A stretch of 64,000 nt of DNA. It comes from Nymphalis io. Taxonomy: Eukaryota; Arthropoda; Insecta; Lepidoptera; Nymphalidae. Positions 46,937 to 58,476 of this stretch are shown here, piece after piece. Position numbers and translations under genes: made by a program. Position 1 is the first letter of the stretch; each line of letters opens with the position of its first letter. The stretch is from positions 315,001 to 379,000 of the forward strand of contig NC_065888.1 in NCBI RefSeq assembly GCF_905147045.1, written 5' to 3'. Under the pieces are notes generated by a model. It was not told where the DNA came from, searched no databases, and saw only the letters and a program-made list of their open reading frames with translations.

Positions 46937-48290
46937 ATGTTAAGTATATATTATAATTTAATTTAACAAAAACTTATTTTAATCTAAAGGACTTAGTACT
47001 TCAGTAGTTTAATCAAAATCCCGATATGAAATTAGTGTCATTGTCACTACAATTACCAATATAGTTTTCTTAAATCAAATCACTATTTACTTGATGAGAA
47101 AACACACTTTATTGAAATCTGCTTTGACACCTATACAATTGGATGTGTACAATGACAGCACGATTCAGAGTACAACTACTAATATATATTATGTATGTTA
47201 GAGAAATAACTAAATTACTAAAAAACTTAGAATAATATGTTTTATTAGACAATTATTTTTAATGTAGGGTACATTTGGTATAGGGCAAAATTCCCCCATT
47301 GCAAATATATGCATTCAAATTTTTTCCAATTTCCGCGACAGATATTTGATATTTCATTCGGATAAAATAAATGTTAAAATATCTTAAAATTTATAAGAGT
47401 TGAATATTTTTAATAAAAACTGTAATTTTTTTGATTAAAACATTACACACGCAAATGTATTCGGAAATTAATTCGAGTACAAATACTAATTAATAAATGC
47501 CAAAATAATATTACACTATTTAAGAGATAAATTTTTATAGCTTTAAAAATTTGGCAAAGCTGATTATATATGTTATCTATATTTTAATAGACGAACGTTG
47601 AAATTTGTCGAACAGCCTTTTACTAACTATTATAAGAGGCACGGGAGCATATAATTAGACTTTAAGTAAGTATTATACCTTCTCCTGACTAATATTAAGA
47701 ATGTATTTACGAAATATTTCAAACATTATTTGGTTGTTTTAAGTACTTCACTTTTTTTTTTTAAATTAAAGGTTTCTGATACTCGCAGCGCATTCTTTTC
47801 CGGAGTACAACTAGCTTGCCGTATAAAACGCACAATTCAAACTTCAGAGTAAGTAGATTTGGTTTGCGGTAGCGGTAGCGCTCACGAGCAAGCGCGTCAA
47901 ACAAATCGTGCCCTTTGATGTGGCGTCATTAAAATGCGGCCCTACGGGGCTATTTCACTGATGAATATATCCCTTAATTTCGCTCATAACATATTAGTCG
48001 TAGAGGCTGTAATAGTATAAAATAATCTACTACCGCGTGGATTTGTTTAAAAGTTATCGCGGTTCGATATAAACAAATATCCAATATGAATCTGTACATT
48101 TGTTGTTTCGCGTTCTGTGTATATGGAACTTGTAATGTGTTTAGCTAGAAGTTGGACGCACCCAAATATCATTTTGTTTTACAAACTTTTTATATAGCCA
48201 GCGTGAAGCAAATTTTCATCCGACACGTAGGAGTTTCCGATGTTTTTTAAGAGTTCACGTTATTTCATCGTCTTATTCGAGATGTTATAT
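46937..48290. other. No gene seen
   Basis: AT-rich. A slightly GC-richer patch at 47860-47955 contains no motif I can assign. Confidence 0.4.
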
Positions 48291-48374
48291 TTATAATTCA
48301 GTGGTGCTTGCCCGGGTTTGAACAGTAATCATCAGTTAAGATTAATGTATTCTTAACACTGGACCATCTCATCT
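48291..48374 (-). repeat. SINE-A head fragment
   Basis: The minus strand reads an A-box-like TGGTCCAGTG, a B-box region (GTTCAAACCCGGGCAAGCAC) and the start of the body. The 3' part is missing. Confidence 0.7.
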
Positions 48375-48489
48375 CACTCACATTCTCCAATATAAACTTT
48401 CGTTATTATAATTACACAGCAATTACAATTAGCAGTAGGTAGATTTGCGAAACCTAACCAGAGGGGCGAGGTGGCGCTGGTCTCATTAT

Positions 48490-48535
48490 ATGGGCACAAG
48501 AGACATTATATTTTAGTTTCCATGGTTCATGGTCG
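48490..48535 (+). repeat. Retroposon-C internal fragment
   Basis: GGGCACAAGAGACATTATAT then TTAGTTTCCATGGTTCATGG correspond to the central block. Diverged. Confidence 0.45.
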
Positions 48536-48606
48536 GGGGCACACTGAAGTTGTTATGAAAACTATCTGATATTATGAATACGTGTTTCCATATACACTAA
48601 AATATG

Positions 48607-48832
48607 CACTTATAATCCGATGGCATCCGACACGGCCGGAATGAGTTCAGGTGCAAGACCAACCGCTTAGCGTGCTCTCCGAGGCACGGTAGTGTACACT
48701 TCCAACTTCCAGACCCCGGCCTAATGAGAAACTTCGAAAGAAAAATCCAATACGTTTTCATCAGTGGGGTTTGAACCAAGAATCTCAGGATCCGAGGCCT
48801 TATATCTAGCCACTAGACCAACGAGACAGTCA
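48607..48832 (-). mobile_element. SINE-B with head and A/B boxes, 3'-truncated
   Basis: The minus strand reads a TGGTCTAGTGGC A box (about 48811-48822), a GGTTTGAAC region near the B box (about 48767-48777), and the body to ATCGGATTATAAG. The distal body and repeat tail are missing. The B box is mutated. Confidence 0.75.
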
Positions 48833-50054
48833 TTTGTAATAGCAAAATCTTGAAACACTACCATCACCATAATTAATATTCGAAGAAATATCAAATCACA
48901 AGCAAAATAAACGAGCAATAATCAAATATGTTTAGGTTGTACCGCAACAGTAAAATCAATCAACTGTTATAATTCACCTGTTATAATATTGACTGACATT
49001 GTAGCACATGACCAATAGCTCAAACAAAAGGTACATTGGAGAGAGCTGTTCTCCAACCTCGTTCCGACATCATTTAATTATCCATCCGATCATAAATCGG
49101 TCCTCAACATTAACGAGGCCTGTTGTTTCCTACGTACACCGTATTCCAAAGGAATAAAGTTGAATTTATAAAATAATTTCAACCTTAATTGTGATTTCTA
49201 CTACCCTTACTTCCGATACACATCTATTTAAAATTGATACGTGACGTCGTAGCTTTAACAACAACGTCACGTACAAATCCTGGTCTCTACATCTTATTTT
49301 GCAAACTACATTTATATTGCATGTACCTTTCCATCAATTCATAATCTTAATACTTAGATTGTTATGCTGCACTTTAAAATAAGATTCAAATAAGTTAAAT
49401 ATATGATACCAAAGGCAGGGACGACATATTTGTAGAGATAAAAATATAATAAATAAATATTTGAAAAACAAATAAAAAACATATAACAAATAATAATATT
49501 ATTTACTGGTATATAAGTATTTAATACTTCAGTTCAATATTCCGTGGAACAGTTCTTTGGGCGGAGTATAGTAATAAGTAAGTAGTGTATCCAAGTAGTG
49601 TAGCCAAAATAAAGATATAATTTATTCACATAAGTTCATAGGTTTCAATCATATTGCATAATATAATTGAATGTAAAGGGCCATATATTAAGAAAGATCC
49701 GTCGTTACGATCAATCTGAAAGGATATCGTGACATTCGCTCTCAAAGTGCGCCGCTCACACACGAAGCGTTTGCTCGTTGCAATCGATCATTTTCTTATT
49801 CAAACGGACGGAACGACAAAGATATGCCAACACAGACAGAAACTTTAAAAGTGGAAAACGAACTTCTTTTACTTACATATAAGGCGGTAAATTTGGTCCG
49901 GCTATAAAAAAAGATAACATAGAAAGGCGTGGGCCTAAGAACTGACTATTGAAAAAAATGAATATTCGCATGTAAATATTTTAAAAATCTTTTTCAACAT
50001 TTCTAGTACAAAGAGATATGTCAATCAAATACAAATTAAATATTACTAGCTCCA
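48833..50054. other. No gene seen
   Basis: AT-rich with no supported feature. Confidence 0.45.
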
Positions 50055-50068
50055 CGCTTTTTTATCAT

Positions 50069-50565
50069 CTATGTGATCTTGTGTTGAGTAATATTATGAT
50101 TTTTTTTTCTTTTACAAAAGCGTAAAGTAAAGTTAAGTAAAATGTTTTGCGGAATTTTATTATAGAAACGAAAACCTTGCCCCCGAAAAGATTTATTAAC
50201 TTTGTGGAGTCGGAAACTTAGCGTTATAGGCTTATCCTTACCTCTCGTGTTTATACAATGATTAGAACTGTTTCTATAAAAATGATCAATGCTATTATGA
50301 ACATACATAATATATTGATATAAATATATTCTGACACAACTGTAAGTATAAAAACCTAACCTACCTTGCTAAAAAGAATCCGACGGGAGTTTCTAGCTCC
50401 AAGAGTAGATCGGAGAGTCCATTTTGTAAAATGAAAATAGATTCAATATCAGTAGCGTCACCCCAAACATGCCGTAAAATATAATACTATGAAAATTATC
50501 AAAATGTAATAATCGAGCAATATCAATATTAGTAAGTTGTCTAACTTCTACCCGCGTATGCTTCG
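50069..50565 (-). mobile_element. Degraded LINE (CR1/Jockey-like) RT C-terminal region
   Basis: Two minus-strand frames together carry the typical C-terminal region of a lepidopteran LINE reverse transcriptase. The first has VEVRQLTNIDIARLLHFDNF then HSIIFYG (about 50480-50560). The second, from 50308, has SFRLHKVNKSFRGQG and FRFYNKIPQNI. At least one frameshift and a stop separate them. The catalytic palm is missing, so the copy is 5'-truncated. A related scrap is at 59755-59890. It belongs to a family different from the LINE at 53.6-55.8 kb. Confidence 0.75.
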
Positions 50566-50575
50566 GTGCTGAGTT

Positions 50576-51330
50576 ACTTCCTGTTAGAGACGATAAATTA
50601 AGATCAACATAATAATCAATTCGAAAATAATATCCATAATACAGAGGATAAATCAAAAATAAATAAAATGGAATATTGCACAAACATAGCAAATCGTTTA
50701 AAAATAAAATAATATAGACCGGCGAAATCACAGACATAAAGTACTTTAATATTAATTGCAAGCTGTTCATAATCTTCAATATGAAAATCAATTATTAAAA
50801 ATGAAATGTGGCATGGCATTGCAGACACTTCACAAAGAGCGAGCTATCAAAAATTCAAAAACGTTAGACACTCAAGGATTTATTTTTGATTGATTGTTTC
50901 AAAACTCTAGACAGATATGTGAGGAATAATTTATAATAGCAATAGCAAACGAATCATTATACTCTGTTATGTTTCGTTATGGGAAATATATAAACCGTAT
51001 ATATTTCGCTAGGTACATTAGCCGTAGCAGTGGGAGGATGTATGAATATTCATAGCGGATTATCATAAACAAATACCGCGTAAGAACCGGATTATTATGC
51101 GAGTTTTCGTGACAGCGTCGCTTCCCTCGCCATGAAGCGTCTCCTCGTATCTTATAGATAAGGCATACAATAGATAATCTTTATAGGGTCATTGACATTG
51201 AAGATCTGTGGCTGAGTGTTAGTAAGTTGCAGTTCTACTATGAAGTTGAATTCAATATTTGCAACGATAGAGTTAAATGTTGTCGATGACGTTTCAAAAG
51301 TTCCTATAACAGTTTATATGAATAAAATGT
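50576..51330. other. No gene seen
   Basis: AT-rich. The upper part of a hydrophobic 132-codon minus-strand frame (50393-50791) extends into it. Only the lower half of that frame matches the LINE. Confidence 0.4.
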
Positions 51331-51586
51331 TATGATTTTGTATGCGCTATTAGGTCACATCCCCACGATCATATGCATGCACAATTTTAAGCAAAAATAA
51401 TAAACATGAGCGCAGTGAAACCCTTTTAGGATTAAAACGTTCACATAATGTGCTTACACCGATATGAACAAGACAGAACATTGGTACATCGAATTTTGAT
51501 AAGCTTTTATTTATAAGCTTATAAATTATAAATATATATAAAAGGCTGACTGACTATCAACTCACGGTCAAACTATTAGACATAGC
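51331..51586. repeat. Dispersed repeat, copy 2 (pair with 46111-46336)
   Basis: It is homologous to copy 1 over its whole length. This copy keeps a clearer Helitron-like stretch, AAATATATATAAAAGGCTGAC followed by TATCAACTCACGGTCAAACT and ATTAGACATAG (about 51530-51586), which resembles the 5' start region of lepidopteran Helitrons. Confidence 0.75.
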
Positions 51587-52141
51587 CTCTTACAAGCAGT
51601 TTTAATTCGTCCATTTACATAATTATAACATGCGTAATACTGTCAGTATCAGTAATAATGTGGGCAATTATAAAACTGTCAGTTCGTCCGCACCATGTAC
51701 GATGAGTCGCAATGTAGCATTTTAAAAGTTGCTTGCGATTAATTTGTTTATGGAAATAGAACCAAAACTTCGCTCCGTACGAGACGAATGTCTCCTACGA
51801 TGGACGAGGATGCGGAAGATGCAATATCTTGATTTCATTGGTGACGAATGTAAGTACATACGAGTCCTATAATGAAATCTTTCGTAAGTATTCTGGTATA
51901 GATATATTTCTAATACAACGTACAATTTTCGTCTTTTCTAAAATTTTGTGCATACAATTTAATTAAGAGTAATATACAACATTTGTATAAGGGTTTTTTA
52001 GGTAATTAAGTTTGTGTATATACTCTAGTACATTTTTAATCACCACTTTTGAATCTTAAATATTTTCGGCCAATATTTCAAAACATATACTATATTAAAA
52101 CGCTATAAAGTATATAACCATTACGTGAATTTGTAGTTAAT
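51587..52141. other. No gene seen
   Basis: AT-rich. The 67-codon minus-strand frame at 51722-51925 is unrecognised. Confidence 0.4.
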
Positions 52142-52152
52142 AAAGACCTTAA

Positions 52153-52435
52153 AGTACAGTAAAAGCCTGTGAATGTCCCACTGCTGGGCTTTTCCTTTTT
52201 TTGAGGAGAAGGTTTTGAGCTTACTCCATCCCGCTGCTCCAATGCGAGTTGGTGGAATACACATGTGGCAGAATTCCAGTGAAATTAGACACATGAAGGT
52301 TTCCTCACGATGTTTTCCTTTACCGTCAAGCACGAGATGAATTATAAATACAAATTAAGCAGGTTTGCCAGGGTTTAAGCCCATGATCATCGGTTAAAAA
52401 TCACGCTTTCTAACCACTAGGCAATTCGGCTCTAC
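52153..52435 (-). mobile_element. SINE-A, full-length, 11-bp TSD
   Basis: Complete in reverse orientation: 3' end (GCCTGTGAATGTCCCACTGC), body, then B-box region (GGGTTTAAGCCC) and A box (TTGCCTAGTGG). The direct repeats AAAGACCTTAA at 52142-52152 and 52436-52446 are exact. The GGGCTTTTCC region lacks about 15 bases present in other copies. Confidence 0.92.
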
Positions 52436-52446
52436 AAAGACCTTAA

Positions 52447-53567
52447 CGATTCATATTTATGATAAAAATATTTTCAATCATAATTGTATTATAGTTAAAA
52501 TATTTAGCAAAAACAATATAAAGTTCCATGCAGGAGCATTTCATTTAATAGTAACAACATTTAAAAACAGTAATCCAATAAGCTTTATACGATTAAATTA
52601 TCATGATGTTTTTGTTTAAACAAAAAACATATTTTGATTTAACGATAAATACAGATTGTAACAATTCATCACGTTCATTTGATTTGAGGATCGAATTTAT
52701 TTAATTAATAATTATTTTGATTTTCAACAAAATTTTATCCACTCGCGTGACATTTTTGGCAAACGTAGTTTTTCGTTTTAAAAAAATAACCGTTATTTAG
52801 TTTGTTAGGTCGTTAACACTGCGAACTACTTGTTTATAGTTTTTAACTCGTATTAAACTTATTTTATAAAAACTTTCCTTTTGTATACAACCTCTAAATG
52901 TATCGCAGTATGGGTTTTTTATAATTGGTCATGGCTCGGCAAGTATAACACTCCAAATGAAAAACATTAGGCATTTGAGCGAGACCAATGTTCGAAAAAA
53001 TATACTAGAATCAGGATCACGTTTACGGTAGTAAGGAAATGTTATGAGAAGACCAGATGATCACGTGACCCAAACAGTGATTAAGCTTTAATCGGAAACG
53101 AGAGGCTGAGGTCGATTACGTCTAACATAAGAAAAGACATGCGAACAATAACAATCGAATATATTTCTATGACCCATATTTACTGCGAGAAATATATTTA
53201 AGAGATAAACACGCCTGTATACACTTATAATTGTTATATGTATATATGTACTTTTCTCATGATTTTTTTTTAATCTATTTTATTCCTGATCTGTATAATA
53301 ATTTTGTAAATAATTTACATGCGTATGAATTTCCCTCGTTATATCGGATTTCGGCTTTCATTAATAAGTCAAAACATGTTTTGGCAACATTCCTAATTAA
53401 GAGGATTAATAATACTTTCGTATAATTTATATATTAAATTTCCTGTTGTGTTTAAACTCAGCGTTGCTTTCTCGTTAATTATAATGTGTGATGACTGCAT
53501 TATGGTTCAACAATTATTTGCGTCATTGAAAAATTATGATTATCGAGCTTAGCGATCTATCTGCCTT
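52447..53567. other. No gene seen
   Basis: AT-rich. The short frame at 53231-53425 is unrecognised. Confidence 0.45.
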
Positions 53568-55821
53568 TTTTTTTATATGCCCCGGGATGGCAAATGACTA
53601 CTCCACCTGATGGTAAGTGGTAGTAGAGTCCAAACGCGACGACGGCCAGTACAGTCGGGAAGAATGTTCTGTACTAGCCGTCCCCGCCTTGCCGGCCCGC
53701 AAGATGCCCCTTTACGCCTCGTTTGAAGGAACCCGGGTTGTAAGAGGAGGGGAAGACGTGAGCTGGTAAGGAATTCCATTTTTTGGTAGTGCGACAAAGA
53801 AAGGAGTTGCCAAATTTCTTGTGCGCGATGGAATTGATGTCACAGTTAGGCGGTGTGTGCACGCGAGCTGGTTCTCGACCAGCTCGCGTGGACTTAAGAA
53901 GGAAGGGGGAAGCAGGAATTAGAGAGAATAATTTCTCAGAGCACTCGCCGTGATACAGTCGATAGAAAGCGCTCAGTGCTGCTATCTCGCGACGCAATTG
54001 TAAAGGTTCAAGGGTGTTTGTGACCTTTACGTCGCCAATAATGCGTACTGCACGTCGCTGCAACCGGTCCAAGGCCTCCAGTAGGTACTTAGCGGAGCCT
54101 TCCCAAAGGTGCGAGCAATATTCAACGCAAGACCGTACCTGTGTTTTGTATAACAGGCACAGTTGTTGTGGCGTGAAAAAACGCCACACCTTGTTCAGAA
54201 CTCCGAGTTTCCGTGAAGCTGTTTTTATAATAGCCTCGATGTAATCCCTTGGACTAAGGTCGCAGCGAACGTCCATCCCCAGCATGGCGATTTTGCTTTG
54301 TATCATCAGCGGTGTGCCACAGAGGAAGGGATGAGGGTAAAATGGTGACTTTTTCGCTGTGAGTGCGCATGCCTGTGTTTTCTTGGCATTAAACTCAACA
54401 AGATTATCAGAACCCCATTTGGCGATGAGCTCTAACGTCCTATCGAGTTCAATGACAAGATTCTCCCGCCTCTCCTCAGTTTACGCCCGCCCAGCCACTG
54501 CGCGTCCGTGGTATCCACCATGCACTGTACTATCATCTGCATAGCAATGTATGTTCCCAAGAGAGAGCATATCATTGATATGCAAAAGAAAGAGTGTGGA
54601 GATAGCACAGATCCCTGGGGGACCCCAGCATTCACTACATAGAATTGTAAAGCGCAACCATCTACTAAAACACGAAGGCTACGCTTGTGTAGGAAGCTGG
54701 CAATCCAGGTGCATAGCTGAGCAGGCAGACCATATGCCGGTAGCTTGGAGAGAAGACTTCTGTGCCAGACCCTGTCGAAAGCCTTGGAGATATCGAGGCT
54801 GACAGCCAACGATTCTCCATGCTTGTCGATAGCTTCACCCCAGAGGTGTGTTACGTACGCTAGAAGATCACCTGTGGACCGTTTTGGTCGAAACCCGTAC
54901 TGACGATCATTAATTAGACAGTGATCTTCTAGGTAATGGATCAGTTGGTTGTTTAGAATCCGTTCCATCACCTTACAAAGTACTGAGGTGCTAGCTATTG
55001 GTCGATAATTTGCCGGGTCAGACCGATCCCCTTTTTTGGGAACCGCTTGCACATTAGCTCTTCTCCAAGCCTCCGGCACACATCCCGAAGAGAGAGAAAG
55101 TTGGAACAGGCGCGATAATACAGGAGACAGCTCCGCCGCGCACTTCTTCAGCACAATGGCTGGTATTCCATCGGGACCACTAGCTTTCTGTATATCAAGT
55201 GATTGCAGCTCCGCACGCACATCACGTTGCCTGATTTTGATGTCAGGCATCGTGTGGCCACATGAAGGTATTGTTGGTGGCTGCGCACTACAACCATCGA
55301 TCACAGAGTTGTCGGCAAAGAGTTTAGACAGGAGGTCGGCTTTTTCCTGCGGACTGTGAGCTAGCGATCCGTCTGGATTTCTGAGCGGTGGCAGCGAAGG
55401 TTTGCAGAAATTGTTTTGCACATACTTGGTCAGACGCCAGAAGCTACGGGAGCCCCTAGGAAGCGAAATAAGGTCATGACCAATCTGTACAATGCGCTGT
55501 GCATCCGCTCTCGTGTATGCCTTCCTACAGGACTTGGAATTTTTATTGTAGTTTGCTTTCAGTCAATGTTAGATGCCCCGCTAATGCATCAGCAACAGCA
55601 GCGGCACCAGCTGTCGGGTCATTCCCACTGAAGCAACGTTCCTTCCAAGGGACTGACGCATAGTAATCGCGCATACCGTCCCAATCTGCCGACTTATAGT
55701 GCCAAACGCGACGTTTGCATACCGCTGATGGCGGTAGCTTGGCCTGTGGCACTTTAGTAGATATAAGGCCGTGATCCGAAGAACCAAGTGGAGCTTGAAC
55801 CACAACCTGATATTCCACCGG
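53568..55821 (-). mobile_element. Jockey/CR1-type LINE, 5'-truncated, broken ORF2
   Basis: The element runs from the C-terminal end of the endonuclease (a GSSDHGLIS motif near 55770) through a full reverse transcriptase to a 3' UTR with a TACCACTTACCATCAGGTGG block. It ends in a short A-rich tail (the T-run at 53568-53575 on the plus strand). Most of the endonuclease and any ORF1 are missing. A copy of its 3' end is at 41100-41443. No TSD was recognised. Its GC-rich composition contrasts with the surroundings. Confidence 0.9.
53674..55818 (-). pseudogene. Jockey/CR1-type endonuclease-reverse transcriptase, disrupted
   Basis: This reverse transcriptase would copy LINE RNA at a nicked target. 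Three frames make up the gene. The first (55543-55818) has the endonuclease C-terminal SSDHGLIS motif. A frameshift near 55555 leads to the main RT frame, open to 54432 (its first ATG is at 55421). This frame has ASGPDGIPA, NYRPIASTSV, QYGFRPKRST, SLDISKAFDRV with the catalytic aspartate, and GVPQGSVLSP. A second frameshift, just after GVPQGSVLSP, moves the YADD motif (coded at 54532-54543) into another frame. That frame has one TAA stop at about 54480-54482 before continuing to 53674 with the thumb and C-terminal region (ending GHLAGRQGGDG). At least two frameshifts and one nonsense codon make it non-functional. Confidence 0.9.
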
Positions 55822-56133
55822 GTGAGAAGTCAGCAGAAGATATAAGAAGATATAAGAAGCAGAAGATGCCTTTACAGTACAATATCTTAATACAAGTCCC
55901 GCGTTTTTTTTGCAATGTATGCGTATGCGTATTGCAAAATTTTAAGTCTTAATTATTTATAGAAAATGCTTATAATAATTGCTAATATTGAAACACACTA
56001 GAATATATCGGTTCACAAATATGCTAGATTTAGCGTTTTACTGCTATTTAATTACTGATAACTAAAAATAAATCTAAATGCTGTTAAAACTCTCCGGCTT
56101 CTGTGTAATAATATTAGTTTAGTTGATTTACTA
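55822..56133. other. No gene seen
   Basis: AT-rich spacer. It begins with a short direct repeat of AAGATATAAG at about 55835-55854 next to the truncated LINE end. Confidence 0.4.
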
Positions 56134-56147
56134 GGGATGGCTCACTT

Positions 56148-56810
56148 AGGGGTGTATGTCAGTCACCTCCACGTGGTGCGCCCTGGGCAACGGGGTCGAC
56201 CAGCAATCCGATGTTTTTTTTCCGGAATGCTTGTCGATCGCGGCTGAGACTGACGCGGCGGAAGAGTCGCGGGCCGCTACTGGGACTTCTCTGTTGCGCA
56301 GAGTGGACCAGCGAGCGGCTTCGTGGCAAATAGGAGGACTCCGGGGTCCTTTTGGGCCGCCGGAGAGAGGAGGAGTTGGTCTCTGAAGTCCTTTCGGGCT
56401 GCCGGAGACAGGAGTAGAGGAGTAGAGGAGGAGGGAGAGGCGGGTTCGTCCAGTTTCGGTGTCGATGCTGGGCGGACAGACTTCGGTCACCGCCTTCTCA
56501 AACTCGTTTCCCCATCCAGGCGCCAGCCTGTGGTGGGACCGAGGGCCTTGCCTTCACCGGCCGGGTCGAGAGGAGAAAACCTCAATAAAAAACAACAGGT
56601 GGGTCGCTCATCCAAAGCGACGGCCGCAGGTGGAGTCGCGGTGGTGTGCTAACGCGTTCCCGTAACCCCGCCACCATGCGGTGAGAAGGAAACGAGGAGG
56701 TTTTAGTGGGTAGGACGATGGCCTTCTGCCCCGTGAGTCCCACATACCCGTCCCGGTCGTGTCCGGGCGGCAGACGTAAATGCCTTTCCTCCTCGAAAAA
56801 AAAAAAAAAA
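56148..56810 (+). mobile_element. 663-bp poly(A) retroelement without RT, 14-bp TSD
   Basis: A GC-rich insertion flanked by exact direct repeats GGGATGGCTCACTT (56134-56147 and 56811-56824) and ending in 15 A (56796-56810). The last ~200 bp (ACCCCGCCACCATGCGGTGA to GTCCGGGCGGCAGACGTAAA and CCTTTCCTCCTCG) look like the 3' UTR of an R1/L1Bm-type lepidopteran LINE. The first ~400 bp resemble a LINE 5' leader with repeated GGAG/GCCGGAG blocks. No endonuclease or RT is present. The longest plus frames (56156-56386 and 56323-56652, 76 and 109 codons) have no recognised domain. I infer a non-autonomous LINE derivative that keeps both ends and lost the centre. Confidence 0.88.
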
Positions 56811-56824
56811 GGGATGGCTCACTT

Positions 56825-57319
56825 TTTAATATTTGCAGCAGAAAAAACACATGTGTGACAGAAATATTAAATAATCTTTATGAGCTAATCACGGCGTGGT
56901 CCCTGGTCCCGATAATTATACTGCCTCACTCACTGTTTAGCGGTTGAATTACTAATGAGTACACTTTGTATATCAATTATATTTCCTTATAGGATGAACT
57001 TTAAAGTTTTAACCTTTGAATAATGGTCGTTACATGTATGTGTGTTAGTGACTTAACATCTAGGCGAAATTCGACATAGGTGTGTGGTTTTGTTGCATTC
57101 GTAAAAGCACTCCCTAGTGTCATTTATATGACACTAGGGACTTTCCATATTTATTTTAGTGGATAGTTTCTGCTAGATTCTATATCTAAACAAAATGGGT
57201 TTTTTATTATTTGCATCTATAAAATGTAGTTGGTTATAATGTAAATCAAAAAGCAATAAAATCAAACGGCTGTATGCCCATTACCCTCCCATATCCAAGC
57301 TCGTGGGAATTTAGTCGGT
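56825..57319. other. No gene; short perfect hairpin
   Basis: AT-rich. A 13-bp perfect inverted repeat (TCCCTAGTGTCAT at 57111-57123 and its complement at 57128-57140) with a 4-nt loop is the only structure seen. Confidence 0.5.
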
Positions 57320-57476
57320 ATGAAGCGTTTCTCAGTGGTTAGTGATGGTTGTGTGCAAAAGTTTTACAAAAACGGTAAGTTTAAAAAAAACGGTTACTGC
57401 AGCTTTCACCACTTATATGATGCCCCACGCTTACCTCTCATTCGAAAATGGATAAAGCAGTTTGAAGAGACCAGTT
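57320..57476 (+). pseudogene. Possible mariner/Tc1-like transposase N-terminal scrap
   Basis: One frame reads FSVVSDGCVQKFYKNGKF and then APRLPLIRKWIKQFEETS before a stop. The second half resembles the helix-turn-helix end of mariner-type transposases (a P....I..W..QFEETG pattern). No catalytic D,D,D/E core or terminal inverted repeats are seen. Weak call. Confidence 0.3.
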
Positions 57477-58145
57477 AAACATTAGAAAAACTAAATACGA
57501 GCACCAAAGTCAAAGTCAATAGTTAAAGTATTAATAAGCATAATCACATTTTGTAAATAGATATATTATATATGTACTTATTATAAAAATGAAAACTCTA
57601 TATAGCTCTGACTTACAGACAAAACTCAAAGTGTAAATGTAAGTAGTTTCGTCATTTATATCAGAGAGCCCTCCACCCACAACTCATAATATGAGTAGAC
57701 AAGAGCCTTCAATCTTCAAACTATAAACTAAAATGTCTACTAACAAGTGATCTTAGGATGATGCTATTGAAAATAAACTTTATTTTTAGAGCAGCAAAAA
57801 CCATATTTATGGAACGATTTTAATTGTTTTCTCACAAAAGGTGCTATTAAGGAGAACTTTCATAATCGCGAGCGTCAAAATCACCCGCACTTCTGCAACA
57901 CATTCATTAAAACACGCACAAGAACATGTGGCTTTTAAACGCATTTCGCAAAACTACTTCATGAAAGGGAGATTCTATACAACGAATTCCCAACTTTAAA
58001 TGAATGGAATATAGTCGGATTTTGTGTGAAAATACTGTTTTAAATACAGAGTGACTGCAATAGGATCATATTGAGTAACATATGAATAAATTGTATATCA
58101 AACTTAAAACATTAATGTGTTATTTTCTTTCTCTTTCTCGTTTTG
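57477..58145. other. No gene seen
   Basis: AT-rich spacer with no supported feature. Confidence 0.4.
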
Positions 58146-58157
58146 AATAGTTATACA

Positions 58158-58464
58158 GTAAGCCCGTTAATGTCCGACTGCTGGACTAAGGCCTCCTCTC
58201 CCTTTTGAAGAGAAGGTTTGGATCTTATTCCATCACGCTCCCCGGTGACGGTTGGTATAATTCACATGTGGCAGAACTTCAATGAAATTAAATACATGCA
58301 GGTTTCCTCACGATGTTTTCCTTTACCGTCAAGCACGATGATGACACAAGATGAATAATAAACACAAATTAAGCACATGAAAATTCAGTGGGTGCTTGCC
58401 CGGGCTTGAACCCACGATCATCGGTTAAGATACACGCGTTCTAACCACTAGGCCATCTCGGGCT
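58158..58464 (-). mobile_element. SINE-A, full-length reference copy, 12-bp TSD
   Basis: The longest and cleanest member here (307 bp). The minus strand reads the tRNA-like head with A box (TGGCCTAGTGG, around 58441-58456), B box (GGTTCAAGCCC, around 58402-58413), the complete body and the 3' end. AATAGTTATACA at 58146-58157 and 58465-58476 is an exact TSD. The intact Pol III boxes suggest it was transcription-competent at insertion. It resembles Metulj-type SINEs of Heliconius, an identification from memory. Confidence 0.93.
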
Positions 58465-58476
58465 AATAGTTATACA

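Noticed and set aside
50393..50791. 132-codon hydrophobic minus-strand frame as a membrane protein
   Set aside because: Its lower half matches a LINE reverse transcriptase C-terminal region, so the hydrophobic look is coincidental.
54014..55631. Plus-strand frames of 61-107 codons
   Set aside because: Antisense shadows of the Jockey/CR1-type LINE on the minus strand.
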